A DNA stretch of 64,000 nucleotides from Lantana camara (Eukaryota > Streptophyta > Magnoliopsida > Lamiales > Verbenaceae): the NCBI GenBank assembly GCA_037501455.1, contig CM074861.1, positions 36,162,001 to 36,226,000 of the forward strand. The letters are read 5' to 3'. Position 1 is the stretch's first letter. The number at the start of each line of letters is the position of its first letter. Shown here in pieces: positions 1 through 10,730 of this stretch. Made by a program: the position numbers and the translations under genes. Below the pieces are notes generated by a model, which saw nothing but the letters and a program-made list of their open reading frames with translations, was not told the DNA's origin and did not search any database.

Positions 1-68
1 AAATAATTGAAACAAAATTTTGAGTGGGGTCAAGTGACCCCACTGGGCCCCAAGTAGCGTCGCCCCTG
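1..68. mobile_element. Possible terminus of a hAT-like element
   Basis: The window opens in a segment ending in GTCGCCCCTG, the reverse complement of CAGGGGCGAC, which resembles the CAGGGGCGG-type ends of plant hAT elements; a better supported hAT element with such an end lies at 28839-29705. The other end is outside the window, so neither a second terminus nor an 8-bp target duplication can be tested. Confidence 0.25.
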
Positions 69-74
69 CTAATA

Positions 75-690
75 CTGACATAACATGACATGGATACAAC
101 AATATAAATTTTTTTTACGTGGCAAGTGTCGAATACGGTATCGGACACGAGTATTTAACATGAAACGACACAACACGACAAAATAATATTTTTAAAAATG
201 TTGATGCATCATAGGCTATGTTGCATGGACACGGATTCGGACACGACGACATGAACTTTTTAAAAATTTTAGGATATGACACGTCTCCGATACAACTATA
301 TTCTATATAAATAAATATATTTTATATGTAAATAAAAATATTTTATAATTATAATCTATGAAAAATAAAATATTTATAAAAGTATGTAATATTAAAAATT
401 CAAATAAGTTTTATTATTTCAGTTTTCTCCCCAAAAAATTCTAAAAATATTTAAAAAGTACATAAATTTTTTTATATAATTATAAAATATGCTCTGCCAT
501 GTCTAATTCGTGTCGGACACTTCCTCCCGCCGTGTCCGACACTGTATCCTATTTTTTTTTATTTTGGACATATTTCAGCCGTATCCAACACATATTGAAA
601 CCGTATCCGAGGTGTATCCATGTCCGACACGTATCAGACACTACCCAGAGCCAATTTTTTGGCCGTGTCCTTGCATTCCAGATCATAAGT
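75..690. repeat. GTGTCCGACAC-rich dispersed repeat, copy 1
   Basis: The stretch is an AT-rich core bordered by runs of degenerate GTGTCGGACAC / GTATCCGTGTCC words. The part from about 205 to 690 matches 24314-24808 over its whole length, including the internal block of TATTTTATATAAATA-like sequence and the end before TCCAGATC. Short ORFs here only reflect the repeated words. The class of the repeat is unknown to me; I see no terminal inverted repeats or LTR ends. Confidence 0.6.
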
Positions 691-884
691 AAGACGAAAG
701 CAAACTAGCAAAAAAAAAAAAAAAAGGAAAGTGAAAAGATTGAAGTAGATAAATGAAAAGAAAAGAATCCGAATTTTATGATCAAAACTTGCACAGAAAC
801 TTAGCTTCGAGCTTATGTGCATTAATAATGGAGTATGAATTTCGAAATGGCCCACCATATATATATCTTTAATTTTCTTTTTTT

Positions 885-1803
885 GGTGCTAACGCCTAAC
901 AGAGGCCTATCAAACGCCAAAAACTAAAAACCGTCAACGACTTCCATCGGTTGATCATCCCAAATCATCATCTCCGCCGTGATCCTATGACCCAGCTTAG
1001 CCTGTTTAACAGCGAGCGAATTGCCCTCTCTTTTGATATGCTTCAGTTTACAGCACCAAGGCTTCCGAATAAGACGGCGGCAGTCCTCAATAACAGGACC
1101 CAAAGGGTGTTCCTCCACTTTCCCTTCAATAATCAGCTCAACAGCATTTTTAGAATCGCTTTCAACTTCAATCTTCTCAAATCTGCGGTCCCAAGCCAGC
1201 CGCAAGCCTTCACGGATCCCCAACAATTCCGCAGCAATAACGCCAAAACCAAAGACCCAGCCGCCCATATCATTCCGAACAACTCCTCCCGCGGCTGCCA
1301 TCTGATTACTTTCCACAAAACTCCCATCCGTGTTGAGTTTCACCCAGCCTTGAAGAGGAGGCTGCCAAGAGGTGGTCTCCAGGGGCCGCCCAATCTGCGA
1401 AGCCTTCTTGCGCGGTTGCTGGATATGCAGCAAATCTTGAATAAGCACTGACATGTTATTCAAAGTCATGTTCAGCGGTTCTCTGTATCCGCGGTATTCG
1501 TAATTGTTCCTATGTTTCCAGAGACACCACAACGTCACCACGAACACCAAATCCCAGTTGGCTTGAGGCACCAAATTATTTCTCAGTTTCAGTTTTCCAA
1601 CCATACCCATCCAGTTATCAGTTCTGAGACCCGATAGCGTGCGCCAAGCTTCATCAGTAAGAATCTTTTTACAAACTAAAACAGAGACAGGGTAAAACTT
1701 GAAGATATGGAGAATATCCTCTGTTGGGGTTGGGGCAAGACATCTGTTACATCTCGCCTCAATGCTTAAGTGTCTATCAAATCGCAAGGCATTGCACATA
1801 ATA
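885..1803 (-). mobile_element. 5'-truncated LINE (L1-type) 3' fragment
   Basis: This - strand fragment holds only the C-terminal end of a LINE ORF2 (RT zinc-binding tail plus RNase H). It ends at the left in a short A-rich tail, seen as T-rich sequence at about 878-886 on the + strand. Such 5' truncation is usual for LINE copies. I found no convincing target duplication. Confidence 0.65.
924..1799 (-). pseudogene. LINE ORF2 C-terminal fragment with RNase H-like domain
   Basis: The open frame of 291 codons is a LINE remnant, not a host gene. Residues about 1-130 resemble the region after the RT zinc-binding domain (FVVTLWCLWKHRNN). Residues about 150-280 are a plant RVT_3-type RNase H with the first Asp in LNTDGSF, the Glu in ELLGIREG and the second Asp in ESDSKNA. 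The last catalytic Asp, normally in a NxxAD motif, is missing: the segment reads GNSLAVKQAK. The upstream RT and endonuclease are absent, so the copy cannot move by itself. Antisense frames at 951-1451 and 1021-1305 are shadows. Confidence 0.8.
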
Positions 1804-1908
1804 CTGCCATGATTAATTTACCCAAATATTAAATCAAGATTGAATTTTTTGGGTATTTTTCTTGTTTTTTATTTTATGCCATTGGGCTTCAAAAAAGTGA
1901 AAAAAGGG

Positions 1909-1990
1909 CGTGGTCGGCAGGATTCGAACCTGCGCGGGCAGAGCCCACATGATTTCTAGTCATGCCCGATAACCACTCCGGCACGACCAC
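1909..1990 (-). tRNA. tRNA-Ser (anticodon AGA)
   Basis: The 82-nt - strand sequence folds as a class II serine tRNA. The acceptor arm GTGGTCG (from 1990) pairs with CGACCAC (ending at 1910), with G as discriminator base at 1909. The anticodon stem CATGA/TCATG encloses the loop CTAGAAA, so the anticodon is AGA at 1957-1955. A long variable arm GTGGGCTCTGCCCGC follows, then the T arm with GGTTCGAATCC. There is no intron and CCA is not encoded. All stems are intact, so the gene is probably functional; it would decode UCU and, with A34 converted to inosine, UCC and UCA. Confidence 0.96.
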
Positions 1991-2301
1991 GTTGATGAAA
2001 ATATTATACTATTACAATGTTTTAAACCTCAACTATGATAAATTTGGACATGGACTGAGGAAGAGTTATTTACATCATATCCCATGTGTTAGGTGAAATT
2101 GGGGGGGGGAGGGGGAACCGTATTATAAAAATTAATATAAAAAATCATTTATTTTAAATTTATTTGCACACTAGCCCTTTAGATGATATCATTATAATTT
2201 AAATATAAACGTAGATTTCGAGTTTCTTTTTCCAATGTTTATTGTTTGTTTAATTTTTTTGTAAATGGAGCAGCAGGTATAGTTGTATCTTCTATTTATT
2301 G

Positions 2302-2303
<2 letters not shown>

Positions 2304-2341
<38 letters not shown>
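2304..2341. repeat. (AT)n microsatellite
   Basis: An uninterrupted AT dinucleotide run of about 38 bases lies in spacer. The surrounding 1991-4713 is AT-rich sequence in which I see no gene; its short ORFs (for example 2980-3189 and 4194-4385) have no recognisable features. Confidence 0.95.
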
Positions 2342-2342
<1 letters not shown>

Positions 2343-3860
2343 TGTTTATAGGGTTCTTTATGTAATTTTTATTTTATACAGGGATCTTGGTGCATATAGA
2401 AAAAATATTGAACCATCAAAATATAAAAGGGTAAATTAGTTATTTTGCATTCAATAAATAGAGAAAATTATTGTTCTAATCACGCTAAAAGCGCATGTCA
2501 AACACTAGAAAAATTCAAAGTTTGCTATGCAAATATTTTAAGAACATAGAGTTTTACATGACAATTTTCATATCACAAGGCTTTTTATGCTAATTAAGAC
2601 TAACAAAGGAGTAAAATATGTGAAAAACCATTCGACGAAGATGGATTTGGGGCCATGTAATTAGGCTAATTTCATTCTCGTTCACGATCACTCCTGGACT
2701 AAAGTCGATTTAAGGGTATTTTCAACAGTGAAATTCCAAAGTTAATATTCTCTCTATTTCCTCAAATTGATCGGCAAAGGTTTCCTTTATAACTTTTTCA
2801 AGACATATATAGGATTTTCCGTGCAAATTTTTATCAAGACTATAACTATCTTTCCAGAATCAAATATATATAACGAGAAACGAATCTAAAATGCAATTTC
2901 AGAACGTGCATTATCATACACTTTTTCAAGACTCTTCTTATCATAATTCATATTTCATAGGCTTTCCTTAAAACATGTCATGATTAATATGATCATGTTC
3001 TTGAATTCCCAATTTCCCATTAAGCATATATGCATTATCACCATTGTCCAGTGTAAGTGTTCAGATTCTTCATACTATAATTTATATTTTGCACAAACAT
3101 GTCATAATATTATGCTCTTGAATTCATTAAGCATATATGCATTATGGGTTATCACTTATCACTATTGTCTATTCTTGGGGGCTTCCTAAAAAGAAAAACT
3201 CACCGGAAAAATATAACTGCATAAATCTCTATTGTCTATTTCTTTTTCTCTTGGGAATAAGTTCTTTTTGGACCACATTCTTGCATATCCATTATCATTT
3301 ATATTTCGACAATACGTAAACTTAATCAAAGATTTTGTGTTCAAGTCTTCGCGTACGTAACTATCATTGATATAGAAAATTTTAAGATTTAATGGTTCGA
3401 CCAGACTCAAATTCACGATGAAATATTGAAAAAAAATATATACCTTACGTTGCATACAAAATTATTTTCAAATTCACCACGTTATTTAAACCATCAATTT
3501 TAGACATGCATATTTACCAAAGAAAAAAAGGTATACAAACAAGAAACGTGACCAAGTCCCCACACAACAAATTCCTACCATTTAAAATAATTGGAGAAAA
3601 AAGAGTAGTCTCAACTCAAAGCACAAGATTCTATTAATGCATATGCACCAAATAATGGGTCCAATTTAAAAGATTCATGTATATCAAATATCAAATTAGG
3701 TCCCAATTCCCAAACCCATAACTCTCTCAATGTGGAAATGCATCCCAAGTGCGCCACTATAACGACATCTCCATCTCCATACAACACCCAAAATAACAAA
3801 ATTTCGTACTATATATACTTACAAACTTTGGGAAATTAAAAAAATAATAATTTTTCTCTA

Positions 3861-3862
<2 letters not shown>

Positions 3863-3898
<36 letters not shown>
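3863..3898. repeat. (TA)n microsatellite
   Basis: A pure TA run of about 36 bases, the second long AT microsatellite in this gene-free spacer. Confidence 0.95.
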
Positions 3899-3900
<2 letters not shown>

Positions 3901-5020
3901 CTCATTATTATGAATTCTCGCCGGATCAAATAAATAAACAATAGTTGCATACATAATCATAAACTAAGATATTTAATTAAATTAATATAACGTTAAACCA
4001 TTATATATCTTACTGTTTACATAACATGCTGTTACATAACAAATAATGTAATTGTACTTTTTTTGAAAATAAATTGACCCTCTGACTGTCTGACATCGCC
4101 TTTCACAATATATCCCATATTCCAATTGCATTGCCGAAGGCTATTTTGGTAAGATCTTGTGTGTCTCCAACTATTGACCTAAATTAGTGTAGCTTGGTCC
4201 TTCCAACTTGTAAAGAGAAAACTCTTCATCAAATTAAACTTCCACCTTTTTCCCCCTTGATGGTCGATCATAGGCTCCAATTTTTATTTCCAATCTCGAA
4301 TTTGGGTGTATACATGTTTAAATTTCGTAACCAACTATTTCACCCTTTGAAATATCTACAATTCAATGAAGAAACTAATCATTGAAGTAAATGTAAGGTG
4401 GATGTTCTGATTAAAAAAATAATAATAAAATCCAATTTTTGACTCGGAAGCTACGCAAATCTATTTCATGTAAATTATGCCCTGTAAAATGATTTTGGTT
4501 AGAACGAAATCCTCAAAATTACAAGCAGAAAGTTTATCTTGTATTTGATTATTTGGTACGACCATGGAAGTTAATTAAATATTTGAGAAGCTTATTTCAA
4601 TCACCAATAAACTCTAAAGTGGGAAATGCGTTACATACACGGACCAATAGTAAGTTCCACAATATCGGAAATACGTAGAATTACATAACATTAATGTTTG
4701 AGTTATTTATTTACTAGTATATATCCCGTGCTATGCATGGTTTTTATAAAAAAATTATAGTATGAATTTTAATATTACGTGTTAGTCGTAAATATTATAA
4801 ATTAAGATAACATTAAAAAAAGTAATTTATTTCAGAATAGATAACATTAAAAAAATATCCAAAAGGATTATATAAATTATAAAATAAATATATAATAATT
4901 TGAAAAGAAGAATTATTAGAATCTCACATATATTTATGAATAAATCAAAGAATTCTCCATTCTCGGCACATAAAAATTTAAAACTATATAATATATGATC
5001 CATATGCTTTTATATATAAA

Positions 5021-5070
5021 TAGATAGATAGAATGATAGATAGATAGATAAATAAATAGAAAGATAGATA
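5021..5070. repeat. GATA/TAGA-type microsatellite
   Basis: Imperfect tandem ATAGATAG units with AAAT variants, inside the left part of the Helitron (4714-5247). Confidence 0.85.
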
Positions 5071-5247
5071 TATTAATCTAAATAAGAAAGAATGAATAAA
5101 ATAAAAATATGTTAACCTTCTTCATATAAATACAAAAATTAAAACTCAAGTTAAATATAATAAATAGAAAAAAAAATTCATTAACAAAAACAACAATTGA
5201 AGTCTATAAAACAATTAAAAAAAAAGTTAACATTTATATATATAAAT

Positions 5248-5349
5248 TGATAGGGCCAAAATCACGCTCGGATCAACGCCTTACACGTGTCGCCATCCGC
5301 ATACACAGAGTTGGGACGCTCGCATTACAGGGCTCGCGGACCAACCCAG
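5248..5349 (+). repeat. 5' LTR remnant of the Tat element
   Basis: It begins TGATAGGGCCAAAATCACGC and aligns base for base with 19356-19457 with 6 substitutions. It stops at CCCAG exactly where a new terminus, TGTTGTAATTT, starts. The remaining roughly 750 bases of this LTR are absent. Confidence 0.9.
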
Positions 5350-6435
5350 TGTTGTAATTTGATTTTACTACAGTTAAAACCAATCGTGCAAGTGTACACT
5401 AACATACGCGTAGCACAATAGGATCGAACCCACAAGGAAGGGAAATCAATCACTACTCTCTATTTCTCTCTAATCTAAAAACTTAACGAATTTGAGGTTA
5501 TTCCTATTAATCTACTGATGCGGAAATTAACAAGTAACGAACCTAAAATTGCAATTAACAAATTAAATATGTGAATTTACTTCAGTAAACTAAATAGGCA
5601 GGGGAAAAAGCTTTGAATCATACAATCAGGAGCCAATGCGATACCCGTTTGATAAGTGTAATTCTACAACCTAGTCACTTATATTTGAATTACCCTCTCT
5701 CGAGGTGTAACCAAGTGCTTAATTAGTGTTCAATGTTGCTCTTGTAATCACCAATAGTTAATTAAACCATATGAACAAGACTAGTGTAATTCAATATTCT
5801 AGCGGCTCGGCATGGAATAAGATTACTGTTGTATAAGCTAGGACCAAATGTCTTTGAACCCTACAACTCACAAGTATTGAAAACCCTCTAAACTACCATC
5901 ACTCTTTCGATTTATAGGTAATTGTGACACATGCTACGGGTGATCAGGCCATCGCAAGTCAATTCAAACCAATTTTCAAACTAAGAATTAACACAAGTCA
6001 CTCAAGTATCTCATCAAACATCCATCATGTAATCATCATCACTTCCCCCTAGCCCTAGATAATTAGCTACTCATAATTGAAGCAAAAATCATAAAACTAA
6101 AGGAAATTGCATTAACATAAATCATGGTCAACGAATCTAAATAAAGTCTAACAATTAAACTCATAAACATTCAGCAAAACTCAAGAACGAAACTAGCATA
6201 AAAACTAAAACTAAAAATCAAAGGAATTAGTTTAGGAATTAAAGCAACAATAAAACCAAAGATTGTTCTCGGAATTCAATCATGTCCTCTTCTCGAATTC
6301 TCTGAAAATCCTCTGAACCTCTGAGTCTTCTTCCAAACCCTCTGTCTTGACTTGGAAGTGAAACTCTTTTTCTCTGTCTAACTCCAATCTAGGTCACGAA
6401 CGGAAGAAAATCACTCTAAAAAAGACTCCAAAACG

Positions 6436-6446
6436 CATATATATAG
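6436..6446 (-). promoter_or_regulatory. TATA box of the Athila-like LTR
   Basis: CTATATATATG on the - strand, about 30 bases downstream of the proximal palindrome. Its position between a U3-like array and a long leader suits an LTR promoter. Confidence 0.5.
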
Positions 6447-6474
6447 CAACCCTAGGAGAGTTCTCGCCGCCCTA

Positions 6475-6686
6475 GGTAACGGGCGTTACCAATTTTTGCC
6501 TTGCCATCGTTAACGCCCGTTAATGGCCTGAAATCGCATTAACGCTATTACTGGTAACGGGCGTTACCTAATTCCTTTTGCGTAGGGGTAACGGGCGTTA
6601 CCCCTCTGTTCTTGCCAAAACTGTTCTCCTGTGGCTATTAACGGAAGTTACTCCTTTAGTACTGCTAAATGGTAACGGGAGTTACC
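6475..6686 (-). promoter_or_regulatory. Palindrome array GTAACGGGCGTTAC (LTR U3)
   Basis: Six copies of a 14-16 base palindrome lie within 212 bases: 6475-6490, 6510-6523, 6553-6568, 6587-6602, about 6638-6651 and 6671-6686. Three are perfect arms around a GGGC centre (GGTAACGGGCGTTACC); the others carry one or two changes. The intervening sequences are not repeated. Each arm contains the AACGG core bound by plant three-repeat MYB factors (MSA element), so a MYB site is one possible reading. Confidence 0.85.
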
Positions 6687-6848
6687 ACTTTTTCTCCCAA
6701 AAAATACGTGAAATCGCTCTGCTTCGCTGTTTCGTAACTCCAACTCTAATGACACCTGAACTGAGTCAAATAAACACATAAACGCATCAAACGACTCCAG
6801 AATATCGTCTATTTAACGCTTAAATTCATGCAATTTCTACACACAACA

Positions 6849-6864
6849 AAATCTCCCACACTTG
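6849..6864 (-). other. Polypurine tract before the Athila-like LTR
   Basis: AGTGTGGGAGATTT on the - strand directly abuts the TGTTGTG start of the LTR, as expected for the plus-strand primer. A second tract, AAGTGTGGGGGAAG, lies at about 8080-8066. The stretch 6865-8812 has no ORF I can support apart from short shadow frames. Confidence 0.6.
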
Positions 6865-8812
6865 AACATTGCTCGTCCCCGAGTAATATAAAAATTTAGT
6901 AAACACATCCTCATCAAACCTTCTCCTCTAAGCAACCATCAACCATTCGCCTAAACAAGTCTAGCCAATCAAATCAAATACTCGCAAACAGGAAATCCTC
7001 AAAATTTAATATGAAAAGTAAACCCTTGTGTAGTGTGTAAGTCAAACGATACAATGTACAAAAATTAGAACGACAACTTCACAATTTCCTCCTAAGCTCT
7101 AATCATCAACTTTGGAATACACTCTTCGCACCTATCTCCACTAATGGAATTAAGTCAAGACTTCGGATCAGTAGGTCTTTCGGGCTTGTAATGTAGGCTT
7201 AGGGTAAGGTTACGGAAATTTGGATCAAGTGACTACTCACCAAGCTTACATCATTTATTCTAATCAACACATGGACACTTCTATTCACCATTAACACTAA
7301 GAATTTTGACCCATTCTTCAATTGAATCCCACACTTTCAAATTCACCCTTTGCACAATCTTATTTTGATTTTCTTCTTTGCTCTTTCTCTTTTCATATCT
7401 TTTCTTTTCACTCTTTTTTTTTTTCTTCTTTTTGTTTTTCGCACAATAACTCCTCATTCTCACTTAATCGCAAGAACAAATAAAAAGGGGTCTAAGAATA
7501 GATACTCGTCATACCAAATCAAATGAGCAAGCCTTGGTGAACAAATTATCAAGGTAGGTACTTCTATGTTGTGCCTTAGCTTATAATGTGGCTACAAAAA
7601 TCTTTGCACAACAATAAGGCTCAGCAGGGTCAATAGGTCTGCATTATTTAGTGAAAACGGCTAAATAGAAAAGCTAAAAAATCCTCCGACAACGAATGCC
7701 TACTTCACTTCCTTAGTCCTTCATTAATTCAAAATTTCACCTCGATAGGACTAAAATGCATCCTAATCAACTCTTAGATTTATTCGGAAATTATCAACTC
7801 ATCTCTCTAAGTTAAGTACATTATTTCGTAAAACAGTGCTCAAAATATAAGGGCTTACTAACACACTAAATCATCAAATCTCATGCAACTTTCTTCAATT
7901 CAAAAAGCCTAACTTATTCTAGCAAAAGCTCAACGATCAAACTTAAAAGAAAAAGTTCAAAATGAGGGAAAATTTTCAAAATTACTCGAATTTTAGCAAT
8001 TTACAAGTGAAATTACATCTACCCATGCAAATATTCAATAAAGATCATAGCAAGAATGCACATTCTTCCCCCACACTTAAACTTTGCAATGTCATGCAAT
8101 TGAAAGAATGAAAGGGTTAGTAAACTTCCTGATTACTAATGAACCGGCAACGTGCTTGTTATGCTTCCGAACCTGAACAAGTGACTAAAAACACGGATCA
8201 AGTGCACAGGCAAATGATAATCAACATGCATCCAACAAGTATAATAATAGTCACAAATTCATGAAAATAAAAGCACCATTGCATAAACCAAGTCAGAAAA
8301 CCGAACATAGCAAAAAGTCAAGTGTAGATAACTATCCAAACATAATAAAGCATAAACAAAATAAATGTCTAGAACTCTGGGGGAAAAATATCAAGATAAC
8401 AAAATCAGGGCGATGGGGGTCCTCCAAAATACTGATCCAAGCGAGCACTGAACCCGTCAAACTTGGCCTCCAACTCGGCCGTCCACTCGTTGAATCGCTC
8501 ATCTACATAATGTGCCAAATCTTCAACTCTAGCAATAACGGTGGTTAAATCAGCCCTCAATCCTGCTAGCTCTGCACGTACGCCTCACAAAGTCACGGAA
8601 GTGCCGTCACTAGCCTCGACAACAACAGGTGTGGCATTGCGAAGAACCGCAAACTCATCATCAGACCGGTCAGGAATCCGAGCCAAGAGCTCCTTCTGCC
8701 TCGCAAAAAGCTCATCGAACCGGGCTATCCCCCAGCTGTACATCTGCCAGAAACGATCTCTCTCACAGATAGGTCACCATGGAAAAATACTATGTTTCAG
8801 CTCTCCACTCTT

Positions 8813-9637
8813 CTAAGGTATAGCTAAGCCTACGGTCTCTAAGTACTCTGGACCAGTATGTCCAAAACTGATAGGCAAAGCCCCTCTCGGTGTCCAGTTC
8901 ATCTCTCTAGCAAACATCGTCACAAAGCCTCCATGAGCAATCGTGCCCGTCACACTCCCCGCACTTTCCTGCAGCTTCCAAAGGAACTCGATCGTACCAT
9001 CGAACTTAATAGCTTCCTTCATCATATACATGATGGCCAACTCAGTTTCTGTAATATGGCTATCTCTCCCGTATCTGGCATAGAATCCCAGGGCTAAGAC
9101 CCTATGGACTAGTATCCATGTCAACGAGTCAAAATAGCTGTCATGCATGCTCCGGGGGGAATAACTAGGAACACCCTTCCTCAAGGGAAAGGATCTCCAC
9201 ACCTCCTCTCGCTGAGTCTCCCTCCATCTGGGTAAAGAAGTGGTGACATTGGCTGGAAACCGAAGAATCTCTCGAATTCTGCTCACACTCCAAGTCCGAG
9301 TCTCCATATCATCAAGAGTGAAGGTCAAAGTGTTGTCTACCGGATCAAAATTCATTGTATGGAAGAAAGCAGCGGTCATATTTCCATAAGTCATATCCCT
9401 CTTTTCAAGAAAAGGTAACCAACCTATGTTATTGAAAAGCTTCCGCACTTCATTCCAAACCTCCAATCTATCCATCCGGTCAAAGAATTTAGTACCCACA
9501 ATATTCCTTGTTGGATTCCTTTGGAAAGGGTTCCCAAAGACATTAAATGTTACGTTCTCCGACTCAAAAGATTGGTGGTTTAATCTGGGTGATGTAGTGA
9601 AAGGTTCCGGGACTTTAGAGCGCTTAGTGCGACCCAT
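8813..9637 (-). CDS. ATHILA ORF1-like retrotransposon protein
   Basis: The start is placed at MGRTKRSK (9637) because a good acceptor, TTGATTCAG|GT, lies five bases upstream. That acceptor pairs with a donor AGA|GTAAGT at 10076, giving a 434-base 5'UTR intron downstream of a TATA box at 10206-10199. The 274-residue product has a basic N-terminus and then a helical domain (about residues 45-140) with LEVWNEVRKLF, GWLPFL and a FTLDDMETRTWSVSRIREIL segment. That layout resembles the ATHILA ORF-1 / putative plant transposon (Transposase_32-like) families of Athila and Ogre elements, whose function is unknown. It may be shortened at the C-terminus: the frame closes at 8813. It could still be expressed. 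Confidence 0.6.
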   Translation of the reverse strand: MGRTKRSKVPEPFTTSPRLNHQSFESENVTFNVFGNPFQRNPTRNIVGTKFFDRMDRLEVWNEVRKLFNNIGWLPFLEKRDMTYGNMTAAFFHTMNFDPVDNTLTFTLDDMETRTWSVSRIREILRFPANVTTSLPRWRETQREEVWRSFPLRKGVPSYSPRSMHDSYFDSLTWILVHRVLALGFYARYGRDSHITETELAIMYMMKEAIKFDGTIEFLWKLQESAGSVTGTIAHGGFVTMFAREMNWTPRGALPISFGHTGPEYLETVGLAIP

Positions 9638-10198
9638 TGTACCTGAATCAAACAATGATAGCATAGCAAAGTACCAAGAAATCAATCACAAGTCACATAG
9701 ATAATTCTTCAAACACCTTGTGTGCTTAAGCTTAGTGGGTGAGTCTCAACTCAATTTATTCACTCTATTCAATCTCAAATTCGCACTAGCTTAATTACTA
9801 CAATTCAAGCTCATAATTCTCTACCTTCAACTCCGAAATCCAAAAACAAGGCTACCTAGAACTTTAGGATTCTTCAAAATTTTAACCCAATTCAAGTTAT
9901 CTTCAATTTAAAGCATCAATCCTAATTCTAACATAGTTAACTTCTCAAAATTCATCAATTTAATCTCATGGTTATCTCTAACCCGCAATTCTATCCTAAT
10001 TCTCATCCCTTAGATTGGAAAAACTAGCTCCAAAAAAAAAAAAAAACTACTCTAAAATAAAGGAGTGGTAACTTACTCTGATTTACAAGAGAGTAAAGAA
10101 TGAAACTTGGTAGGGAAGCTTCTTGCTAGTTAGTTGAAGATGATTGACCCAAGGGAACAATTGAATCTCTAATAAGGTGGGATAAGTGGGTGCAAGTG

Positions 10199-10206
10199 TA
10201 TTTATA
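10199..10206 (-). promoter_or_regulatory. TATA box upstream of the ORF1-like gene
   Basis: TATAAATA on the - strand. It lies 95 bases downstream of the nearest palindrome (10301) and about 125 bases upstream of the 5'UTR intron donor at 10076. The order array, TATA, leader, donor is that of a complete RNA polymerase II promoter. Confidence 0.6.
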
Positions 10207-10300
10207 GGTTTGGGGGAAAGAAAACCGAAATTGGGTAGGACAAGACTTAAATTAACCCTAAAAACATGGTCCTAAAATTCAATCTCCGCCAGTCGGACCG

Positions 10301-10499
10301 GTAACGGGCGTTACCGGTGTTCCTAAGACAAATGGGTAATGAGCGTTACCCCTGTCGGCCAACATGCCTGTGTCTATTAACGGGCGTTACTAAAAATTGC
10401 TAACAATGGTGTAACGCCCGTTACTCTTAGTAACTAGTACATCTGATCTCATTAACGGGCGTTACCAAAAATTACTAACAATGGTGTAACGCCCGTTAC
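10301..10499 (-). promoter_or_regulatory. Second GTAACGGGCGTTAC palindrome array
   Basis: Six palindromes lie at about 10301-10314, 10335-10350, 10378-10391, 10411-10424, 10452-10465 and 10486-10499. They use the same word as the LTR array at 6475-6686, while the sequence between sites differs. Two 14-base sites are perfect GTAACGCCCGTTAC. A CTAACAATGGT-like block precedes two of them (10400 and 10475), so part of the array arose by a local duplication. Confidence 0.85.
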
Positions 10500-10730
10500 T
10501 CTTGACTCCGCCCAAAACTTATGTAAAACACAAACACGCAACTAATGGTGCTCAATCCCGTCAATCAACTGAAATTAACTCATAATATTCAATCAAATCA
10601 CATTGCACCATTTTCAAATAAACACGTAATCACCTTGAACAATTCATATCTACGATTCATTCTCCTCAATCAATACGATTAAACCACGCACAAGCATACT
10701 AACAAATTAAATGGACCTCAATATTAACAA

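Larger units (their letters stand above)
5350..6848 (-). repeat. LTR of the Athila-like fragment
   Basis: On the - strand it starts TGTTGTGTGTAG and ends ATTACAACA, so the two ends form a TGTTG/CAACA inverted repeat. It is preceded by the purine tract AGTGTGGGAGATTT. Within it, six ACGG-CGT palindromes (6686-6475) lie just upstream of the TATA-like CTATATATATG at 6446-6436, followed by about 1.1 kb of leader/U5. Length is 1499 bases. No second matching LTR is present. Confidence 0.7.
5350..10725 (-). mobile_element. Athila-like Ty3/gypsy fragment with one LTR and an ORF1-like gene
   Basis: On the - strand this segment reads: a promoter-like region with a palindrome array (10499-10301) and TATA box (10206-10199), an ATHILA ORF1-like gene (9637-8813), two PPT-like tracts (about 8080 and 6863), and an LTR (6848-5350). 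No gag or pol domain is present. The left edge is clean: the LTR terminus abuts the Tat 5' LTR. The right edge, near 10725, lies in Tat gag-coding DNA and shows neither a matching LTR end nor the expected cccag duplication. I read it as an insertion followed by deletion or recombination. Placing it with Athila rather than Tat/Ogre rests on the ORF and is tentative. Confidence 0.55.

Noticed and set aside
951..1451. 166-codon + strand ORF
   Set aside because: It is antisense to the LINE RNase H frame and shows no domain.
4194..4385. 63-codon ORF in spacer
   Set aside because: No homology I recognise and no clear promoter; similar chance ORFs are frequent in this AT-rich DNA.
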